Assembly: GCA_016271365.2 (NCBI GenBank)
Contig: CM057454.1
Location: 694,415,501 to 694,479,500, forward strand
Direction of reading: 5' to 3'
Source of the DNA: Neoceratodus forsteri
Lineage: Eukaryota; Chordata; Ceratodontiformes; Ceratodontidae
Length of the DNA stretch: 64,000 nt
A model generated the notes under the pieces. That model saw nothing but the letters and a program-made list of their open reading frames with translations, was not told the DNA's origin and did not search any database. Positions 56,991 to 64,000 of this stretch are shown piece after piece (position 1 is the first letter of the stretch; every line of letters starts with the position of its first letter). Made by a program: the position numbers and the translations under genes.

Positions 56991-58064
56991 GCCCGCACCA
57001 GCTTCAAGCAGTACAGTGACACTGAGATAGTGGTCCGGTACCGCCTGAACCGGGTGATCCTGAGGTGGCTCTATGAGCTGTGCAGTGATGAGATGCAGGC
57101 ACCCACACAATACAGCCATGCTCTGTCAGTGGAGACAAAGGTGACAGCTGTCATGTGCCTGCTCACCACGGGCACCTTCCAGAGACCAACAGGGGACACA
57201 ACAGGCATAACCCAGTTGGCCTTGTCACGCCTACTCACACAATTCCTCAGCGCACCGCTGCCACATGCTGCAGAGTACATCAGTTTCCCCAGCACAGAGG
57301 TGGAGCGCACAGTACACAGACAAAAGTTCCACAGGGTAGCACATATGCTTGGCATGCTCGGGGCCATTGACTGCACCCATGTGGCCATCCACACACCACC
57401 TGGCCCCGAAGGTGCTGCATACATTAATCGGAAGGGTATGCAAGCATCAACTGCCAGGTGATGTGTGATGCTAGGGGGCGCATAACCAATGCCTGTGCCA
57501 CGCACCCTGGGTGAGCACATAATGACTTCATCTGGCACCAGTCTACACTGTGTCACAGGTTCGAGAGTGGTGACATCCCCACTAGCCATCTAGTGGGTGA
57601 GTATGCAAATCACACAGAAAGACATGGATCTTGGGAGGGGCATAGTCAGAGGTGACATGGGTACTGGCCTAGATGGCCCATGGCAGGGCGATGCTGATCA
57701 CCAAACTAATGTCCACCCTCTACACACAGGTGACCGTGGATATACACTCTGGCCCTGGCTGCTAACACCATACCGGCGGCCCGTGACCCCATCACAGCAA
57801 TGGTACAATGAGGCACATGCCACCACAGCCAGTGTCATAGAATGGGTGTTCAGGATGCGGAAGGCACATTTCCATTGCCTGGACACGTCTGGCAGTGCCC
57901 TACAGTACAGTCCCTCAAAGGCCTGTGGGCTATTCCTGGTCTGTTGCATCCTGCACAACATGGCCAATGACTGTGGGGTAGCTGTAGAGGTCGAAGAGGG
58001 GGACAGTGATGGGGATGATGAGGACGCTGGTGCAGATGGAGATGGGCAGCCCCCTCTTGGTTGA
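56991..58064 (+). pseudogene. HARBI1-like DDE transposase
   Basis: Cuts and joins Harbinger DNA in the nucleus. Frame from 57,000: SFKQYSDTEIVVRYRLNRVI, TKVTAVMCLLTTGTFQRPTG, DTTGITQLALSRLL, then GAIDCTHVAIHTP (first catalytic Asp at 57,369) and AAYINRKG. One base seems lost near 57,436; the next frame reads SINCQVMCDARGRITNA, a TGA at 57,512, AHNDFIWHQSTLCHRFESGD (the usual His-Asp reads His-Asn-Asp, so the second Asp is probably lost). A GT-AG intron 57,597-57,729 (phase 1) joins HLVG to DRGYTLWPWLLTPYRRPVTP; the catalytic Glu is in ASVIEWVFRMRKAHFHCL (57,840), then ILHNMANDCG and an acidic tail. The N-terminus upstream of an in-frame TGA at 56,988 is unresolved. Confidence 0.88.
57597..57729 (+). 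other. Intron in the HARBI1-like transposase
   Basis: Donor G|GTGAGT and acceptor CACACAG|GT. Splicing gives Gly across the junction and restores the conserved G-D-x-G-Y-x-L-x-P-W-L-L-T-P block in phase. 133 bases. Confidence 0.7.
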
Positions 58065-58299
58065 AGGGATCCACGACTGATCTGAAGGGCGCAGCTGCAC
58101 TGGGACACCATCACAGAGGAGCACTTCAACCAACCCAGGTAAGTCATGGGGCCATGTGCAACCACCAATGGCAAGTGCACAACCCAAAAACACACGTGGA
58201 CATACCTTAGGGGTGCATGTCATAAAGGGAATTGGCTGAGCATGGAACCACACACGCTGTCAGGGATGGGCAAGGCCTAACATGGCACATGGTCATGCG

Positions 58300-58322
58300 C
58301 GCACACACACACACACACACAC
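58300..58322. repeat. (CA)n microsatellite
   Basis: About 10 CA units in the gap between the convergent transposase and Myb-like genes. Confidence 0.9.
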
Positions 58323-58633
58323 CCACCCATAAGACATGCACAAAGCGTAGGAGGCATGCCGACCCCAACTGCCACCCCTAGCCACACATACGTCCACAGA
58401 CCACCACGAACAGTGCCTGTCATTGTGTGTGTCTCAGACACTGAGCACCATTGCACAGTGGTGGACAGTACAACAAAGGCATCATCATTCACATGCCACA
58501 GTGGCCAGCAGCCAGGAGGGTGTGCACATGGACGTGTGTGTGTGCAGGGCCGGGTACCCTACCCATGCATTGCACATTGAACAAAACACTGCACACAGGG
58601 CAGCTTCAGACAGTAGCCATGGTGGGAGACAGG

Positions 58634-60325
58634 TCAGTCACACAGCACAGTGCCATGGCCACCACTGATGCATGGGCGGCCCTGCCAAGACCTGCCAGCA
58701 GTGACAGGCTGACAAGTGGCCTCATGGGGTGGCACCAACGGTCCCCAAGGGATGCTGCTGTGGGAATGTGACTGTTCTCGAGCAGGGTTCTGCAGCTCAG
58801 CGAACATGCCTGTGCCAGACATGCTCAGAATGCCCACAGCTAAACCCGGTGTCAACAAGGAGGGTGTCACATGATGACGGGAATGGGGGATGGACATGGC
58901 ACTGCACGGTGTCTGTGGCGCATGGGCAAATAACTGTGTGTCCATTGTGGCCTTGACAGCTGTGAATGCCTGTGTCTGCCTGTCAATGGCAGCAGTCACA
59001 TCCACCCGCAGCCGGTCTCTCCCTGCCAGGAGCAGACCAGTGTCCCTGCTGCACCGCTCCTCTGCCTGGTGCAAGACTGCACTGAGTGCACCCACCGCCG
59101 TCACAAGCCACAACTGCTGATCCACTGATTCATGGAGCATGCGAGTATGCTCATCTAACAGGTCATCCACCTGATTGGCATGCTGTCCCTCATGGTGTTC
59201 ATGGCCATGCTGGGCAGCACCCCTTGAGGTTGGGCACTGCATACCAGGGCCATGCCTGGGCATGTCAACAGGCAGTGCACTGACGCCGCCCCCGACACCG
59301 TCCCCCAATCACCATTTGCCAACAGCTGACACTGCCCCTCAAGCTGCTGCTGTCCAGGGCTCAATGGTGCTGCCGCAGTGGCTGAAACAGTCCCACTGTC
59401 CTGGACACACACCAGTGCTGCTCCACTGGTGCAGACAGGCACAGGTTGGGACTGTGATATCACACAGGCCTCCAAAGTGGCACCACCCATGGCTATGCCC
59501 ATGCTGTAACCTGCTGTGCAGCCATCCTGCAGCCCCCATGTATCACTGTCAGTGATATGAGCTACATCATCATCAGTGATGGATCTGGCACCAGTCTGAG
59601 TCTCAGCATGCTGGCATCCATGGATGCTGTCACGCTGGGACACGGGCAGGGCCTCCTCCACACCTGCTCCACCAACATCAGTCCGGACAGCCAGGCGGGC
59701 CCACTGTTGTCCTGACCCTCGGACACCTGTGGAGGTGGATGGGCCCTCCTCTGTGTCCAGGGTATTGCCCTCAGTGGACGAGCCCACCACCGCTGACCCA
59801 TGGAGACACTCAGGAGCTGTAAGGGAACACAGTAGCATTAATGTATCTGCCCTACCCTTTGGCATTCCCCCCCACAGTAACAGATCAGGACCTACCATGC
59901 AGTGACGGGCTACCTCCCATCTGGAAGTCACCACCTAGAACACCCTTGATGGCACAATGCCACATGCTGCAAGCAACCCGAGCTTCCTGTGGCATCAGGC
60001 ATTGCATGGCCAGCTGTCCCCCACCAGTTGCAGACCATGCTGCCCTGATGGCAGCCACCTTATCTTTAATACTCCTCCTGTCCACGCCCACCTTCTTCTT
60101 GTACTCCTGCATGGACCACTGCTGGCTGCCATGCTGGTTGACGGCATGTGCCACCTCACCCCATGCCGCAGCACGGGCTTATGGTGTTCTCCACTGTCCA
60201 CTGAACAGCGGTTCCTGGTCAAGGTAGGACTCAAACAGGGCATCTGATTCTGCCTTGGTAAAGTTTGGTCTCCTCCATCTCCCACGTCTCTCTTCCTCCT
60301 TCTCCACCTCACATTCGCTCATCAT
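58634..60325 (-). pseudogene. Harbinger-type Myb/SANT-like DNA-binding protein
   Basis: Partner protein that in Harbinger systems binds the ends and helps bring the transposase to DNA. Start ATG 60,325 (MMSECEVEKEEERRGRWRRP). SANT-like domain ~residues 20-110: NFTKAESDALFESYLDQEPL F, TAA at 60,179-60,181, then in the same frame AAAWGEVAHAVNQHG, EYKKKVGVDRRSIKDKVAAI and WSATGGG. A 79-base GT-AG intron (59,895-59,817, phase 1) links SPSLH to APECLHGSAVVG. The next ~170 codons are Ser/Thr/Gly-rich, with a frameshift near 59,305, then VDDLLDEHTRMLHESVDQQL and LLAGRDRLRVDVTAAIDRQT, a likely helical C-terminus. Convergent with the transposase; their ends are ~570 bases apart. Confidence 0.72.
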
Positions 60326-61097
60326 TGATCCTGTGAGAATGACAGGTGTTACCTCTGTCTGTGCAGTTCCATGCATCTCCCACACACCACAGTCCACACT
60401 CCCAAACAGCATGCAACACACCACAATAGACTGCAATACCAGACTTTGGACTCTGCAGCCCCATGTCACATTTATATAGTGCAATGCATGCAAATGAGGC
60501 GAGGCTTAATTTTAAGTGGATGCTAATGCAGTAGCTGCACCACTGAATCGATGATGAGCTGATTTGCATATGCTGGCTGAATATCACGCTGTTGCACCTT
60601 GCGCAATTGTGTTGAATGTGCTCAGGCAAGGGCGCAGCTCTGTGACATGCGCAGTAGACACAGAATGGCGCATGTCCGAGGTGCTGACTCCGACGCCTGC
60701 CATGCTGCTGATGTGCTGTGCATGGAAGGCAGTGAAGGGCATGGCCACCACTGTACCAGTGGTGCTAGTGCGCTGTTGACATGTATGGTGCTCTTGCACT
60801 GGGGCGCCATATGTGCTGTGGAGCCACAGCATAGTAGACCACTATAGGGCGTCTCACACAGGCACCCAACCACGCTACATGCAGGGAGTGCCAATCACGC
60901 TGTGTTGGTCCATGCACAGGCAACCCTTGACCCTGTGCCTGACCTTTGCCCCTATGTGCCATGCATCAACGTGGGTACACCCCTATCGTGCTGTTCGATG
61001 ACAGCACAATGGAGAATGGCAGCGCTGTACCGTGTACCATCTGCACATGGTGGAAGTGCGCTACAGAGTGCCATTTTGTCTCCAAACTGATACAGAG

Positions 61098-62230
61098 ATG
61101 GCAAGACAGAGGGCAGCTGTGTGAAGCCAATTGGAGCTGGCCAATTTGGTGGCCATCTTGAAGCCCCACACTGGGGTCCCTTTTGGCAATGCACCCCTGG
61201 ACAGGGCCAGAAGTGACATCTGGAAGGAGGTGGCAGTGGCGCTGGGGGAGGTCACAGGACTTACCCGGACATTGAAGCAGTGTTACCACTGATATGGGGA
61301 CCTCCAGAGGAGGGACCCAGACAGGCTTGCCCACCTGCAGGCACATGCCAGGTGAGGTGCAGTGCCACGATCAGGTAGGTGCCCCATCCATACACTGGTT
61401 GCATCTGTACGGGTATCGCGGTGGGCATGTGTCCACCACATGGGGGGGCAGTCCAGTGTGGGCGTTGGTGGTGGTGGTGGTGGTAGTGGTGGTAGGGTTG
61501 CGGCATGGCTGGGCTGTACAGGATCACACACACCCGGGGGGCCTTTGCTACTGGTTTGTACTAATGTTCCCCTCTCCATGTTTGCACCTTAGGCCCTGAG
61601 GAGTGGCAAAGAGCCAGGGAGACATGGCAATGCTGGGAGGCAGGCAATGCAGGGCAACAGCCATGGGCTACCGGGCCCATCCAGCAACAGCACCCAGATC
61701 CAGAAAATGCAGGTGAGTGCTTTTCTTCCAGGATATTCTGTGCATGCTGTGTTGTGGGCTAGGCGGCGGGGCATGGCCTCCATCCATTGACACCACTGAC
61801 GTGCACACCACAAGGTACACTCAGCACTGTCCTGTGGCACTGCATGTGTGGGTGTGCATTGCTGGTGGTCCATTCATACACCGGGTACATGGCTGTGCCA
61901 CTGCCTTTGCACCACATGGCCATGTTACTGTACAGCCACAGTGCTGCTGTGCGGGACTTGGGCGGTGGGTGTGTGCAGCGGTCTGCATGGCTGTGTGCAC
62001 ACAGGCAGGCAGGTCTTGTGGACATGATTACTGTGGGTGGTCGCACACCATCATGGGGCGTGGCCCATGACTGAATGCCATGCACAGTGGGTGGGCTGCA
62101 GGGGGATGGACATTCACACATATTGACTCTGCTCCCTTGTCCTAGGTGGACGGCATCTGCTGCTGCTAGAGAGGGCCATGCAGGAGCTCCTGCACATAGT
62201 GAGGGCATCATTGGAGTTACTTCAGTGATT
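61098..62230 (+). pseudogene. Second SANT/MADF-like protein in the Harbinger element
   Basis: Frame from ATG 61,098: MARQRAAV, TGA (61,122), SQLELANLVAILKPHTG, VPFGN, RARSDIWKEVAVALGEVTGL TRTLKQCYH, TGA (61,290), YGDLQRRDPDRLAHLQAHAR, then CCAG|GTGAGG at ~61,350. The spacing of the three helices with W-x-E-x-A, R-T-x-x-Q-C and Y-G-D-L-Q-R-R fits Myb/SANT-like (MSANTD-type) domains. Both stops would be CGA without a C-to-T change. Possible later exons: 61,600-61,711 (ends AAAATGCAG|GTGAGT) and 62,146-62,230, where one frame ends HLLLLERAMQELLHIVRASL ELLQ then stop, a coiled-coil-like tail. Exon phases do not all agree, so the model is tentative. Confidence 0.6.
61465..61494. repeat. (GGT)n microsatellite
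   Basis: Imperfect trinucleotide run within the putative first intron of the second SANT-like gene. Confidence 0.85.
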
Positions 62231-63792
62231 GGAGCGGCATGGTGTCTGGAGGCAGAGGACAAGGAGGCGCCACAGGAGTGGGGAACAGGGTGGCCACTAA
62301 GCACTCCATGCCCCAGGATTTACCCAACCCCCCTGTACCCACCCTCACACCCTGTCTTCCCTCTCCCATTTGTTCACCCCCTGCTCCTTACCCACCCCCA
62401 CCTGGTATGTGGCCCTCACCCTCCCCTTATGTAAATATTTGTATATAGCAGTTTGGACCTTTATATAATACTTTTGTTTTATTATGCCTACTGTGGTGGT
62501 CTCTGATCTGCAGTGGGCTACAGGTGCTAAGCTGCAGTGGTGTGCATGGTGTCAGGGGTGGTGCAGGCATGGGCATGTGTGTGTGTCCAGAGGGGAACCA
62601 CCTGTGGTGTGGACGTAAGTATCAGTCACTGTCTGTGGTTTGTGTGTTGTTCCCTGTGCACTGGATGACTGTGTGCAGTGGTCTATGGTGCATGCACTGT
62701 GTCAATGGTGCCCCTGTCAGACCGTCCATGGCCTGTGCAGCTGACACCCTTGCATATCTGTGATCTGTACGGTCTGCTGGTATGTAAGTGGTGGCTGTCC
62801 ATGCTGGACAACCACTGTACCCGGCACAATGCCAGGTTGCCTCCTGTCACCAGTATAGTGCATGTCTGCCTTGGGTGGCACTGCGGCCTCCACTGTTGTT
62901 GTCCCCCCTCCATGCTGTCGCTTGTGTCTGTTGTGGGGGATGTGCTCCACTGCCTGTCACTTGTGCTCCGGCCACATGCTGGTGGCATACAGCATCATGG
63001 TGCCTGTGCAGGGTGGCTGGCACACCTGTGCCATGGAGGGGTGCTGGCCATGTGTACACGGCTGCCATGGCCACATGTCAGTGGCTTTATTGACCCACTA
63101 CTGTGTCCCTGGGTTGGTGTACCCTTGGGTATGGGTGGGTGTTTGTCCATGCACTGTGTTGCATCCTGTGTGGTGCATGTGCTGGCTGTTGTGGCCAGTG
63201 CTGGGACGGGGTGTGTCCTTGGGAGGGTGTGCAGGGTCCTGTACTGCTGGTGGTGGGCTCTGGGGCATGCTCTGTCATGTGTGGGGTACCTTGTGTGCCA
63301 ACGCATGGTCAGTCTCTCAGCTGTACCTCAGAGGGGACGTGCAGGGCAGCACTGTGTATGCAGATTTTGCATTGCTGTCTACTACCGCCCATTGCAGGGT
63401 GCTCCTGGTGGGGCTGCCTTGCATGGCTCTGTGGTGCACAAGGTTGCATTGTCACAGTGAGGGTGGTGTCATGCATGAGGTGTCCTGCACTTTTGGGCAC
63501 TACTCCTGGGCAGGGTGTCTGGGGATCATAGTGCAGGGTGTGCTCTGCTTTGGTGGGATGTTGTGGCATGGGGTGGCCGGACATCCTTGTGTGCCAGTCA
63601 CAGGTTGCCAGGGGGTGTGCTGGGGCATCATGCCCCAGTTGTGGGTTTTTTGCTGGTGTCCATGGGCCAGTGGTTCTTTCCAGCTTTCCTCAGGTTGTGT
63701 GGTGCATGGGGTGTGGGGGGGCAATGTCTGTTCTGCTGTATGCTCCTCTGCCCATATCTACCATGGGTGGTGGACCCCTGCATCCTGTCCCT
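62231..63792. other. Harbinger interior, TG-rich, no supported gene
   Basis: Long frames exist on both strands (up to 357 codons at 62,862-63,935), but they are dominated by Cys, Trp, His and Val from TGT/TGC/TGG-rich DNA and show no domain. TATATAATACTTTTGTTTTAT at ~62,462 may be a poly(A)/terminator-like site for the plus gene. Confidence 0.45.
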
Positions 63793-63896
63793 GCGCATCC
63801 CTGGTTGTGCTGATGCACTGCTACCCTGCTTCACTGCGCATCCCTGGTTGTGCTATTGCACATCAGACCTGTGCCATTGCGCATCCCTGGTTGCGC
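63793..63896 (+). repeat. Subterminal 43-bp direct repeats
   Basis: GCGCATCCCTGGTTGTGC at 63,793-63,810, again at 63,836-63,853, and GCGCATCCCTGGTTGCGC at 63,879-63,896: spacing exactly 43 and 43. Just inside the expected right end of the element; candidate protein-binding sites. Confidence 0.8.
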
Positions 63897-64000
63897 CATG
63901 GTGCAGTTGGCATGATATTCAGTTGTGTGGTGTAGTCGCATCTTGACCTGTGCAGTGTTTGAATATCGCGCGTGTTGTGCATGGGCACACTGGACTTGCA

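Larger units (their letters stand above)
56281..64000 (+). mobile_element. Large PIF/Harbinger-type DNA transposon, right end outside the window
   Basis: It begins GGGCCAGATATTCAAAAGG at 56,281, after TATAAA (a TAA or AAA flank would suit the 3-bp target duplication). Subterminal DNA is full of GCGCA/TGCGC and GATATTCA motifs (56,340-56,500; 60,575; 63,920-63,970). It carries a HARBI1-like transposase, a convergent Myb/SANT-like gene and a second SANT-like domain. Base composition (GC-richer, TGCA-rich) is uniform from 56.3 to 64.0 kb and unlike the flank. At more than 7.7 kb it is larger than the usual 3-6 kb. Two abutting elements remain possible. Confidence 0.7.

Noticed and set aside
62862..63935. 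357-codon plus frame at the end of the window
   Set aside because: Cys/Trp/His/Val-rich throughout because the DNA is TG-rich; equally long frames overlap on both strands and no domain is visible.

Overview
This window looks like intergenic DNA from a large, repeat-rich vertebrate genome. I found no host protein-coding gene, no rRNA and no intact tRNA. Almost everything recognisable is a decayed transposable element or a simple repeat. The mix is Tx1/L1-clade LINEs with a zinc-knuckle ORF1, L2-like and CR1-like LINEs, tRNA-derived SINEs, a MIR-like SINE and a PIF/Harbinger DNA transposon. That mix suggests a non-mammalian vertebrate, most plausibly an amphibian. This is an inference from element content, not from a host gene.

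Layout. 1-1.07 kb: end of a plus-strand Tx1 LINE with a repeated 3' UTR, followed by a tRNA-SINE. 3.1-4.1 kb: part of a microsatellite-bearing foldback element. 4.2-6.93 kb: an L2-like LINE. 7.15-9.9 kb: a minus Tx1/L1 relic holding a possible solo LTR. 9.9-10.84 kb: a CR1 3' end abutting a tRNA-Lys-like sequence. 11.16-12.6 kb: an old CR1-like relic, then a second tRNA-SINE. 13.87-17.4 kb: a dense zone of long imperfect palindromes (three of them in a ~297-bp tandem array), microsatellites and a minisatellite. 18.1-20.3 kb: LINE 3' ends and a 359-bp Harbinger-like MITE. 20.3-22.0 kb: nothing recognised.

22.0-43.2 kb is a run of three Tx1/L1-clade LINEs on the minus strand, head to tail: D (43.2 to 32.7 kb, split by a 4.3-kb L2-like insertion), B (32.7 to 27.6 kb) and A (27.6 to 22.2 kb). 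At both junctions the upstream copy ends in a CCCCTACT-type motif directly beside the next copy's 5' end. 43.4-50.4 kb holds SINE and L2 scraps and a pyrimidine-rich stretch with a ~372-bp tandem duplication. 50.7-53.9 kb is a LINE whose reverse transcriptase is interrupted by a CR1 tail and by an L2-like copy.

56,281 to beyond 64,000 is a compositionally distinct PIF/Harbinger-type element. It carries a HARBI1-like DDE transposase (plus), a convergent Myb/SANT-like gene (minus) and a second SANT-like domain on plus. Its left terminus is in the window; the right terminus is not. In such elements the transposase cuts and the Myb-like protein helps it bind the ends. Here all three genes carry stops or frameshifts, so the copy looks dead.
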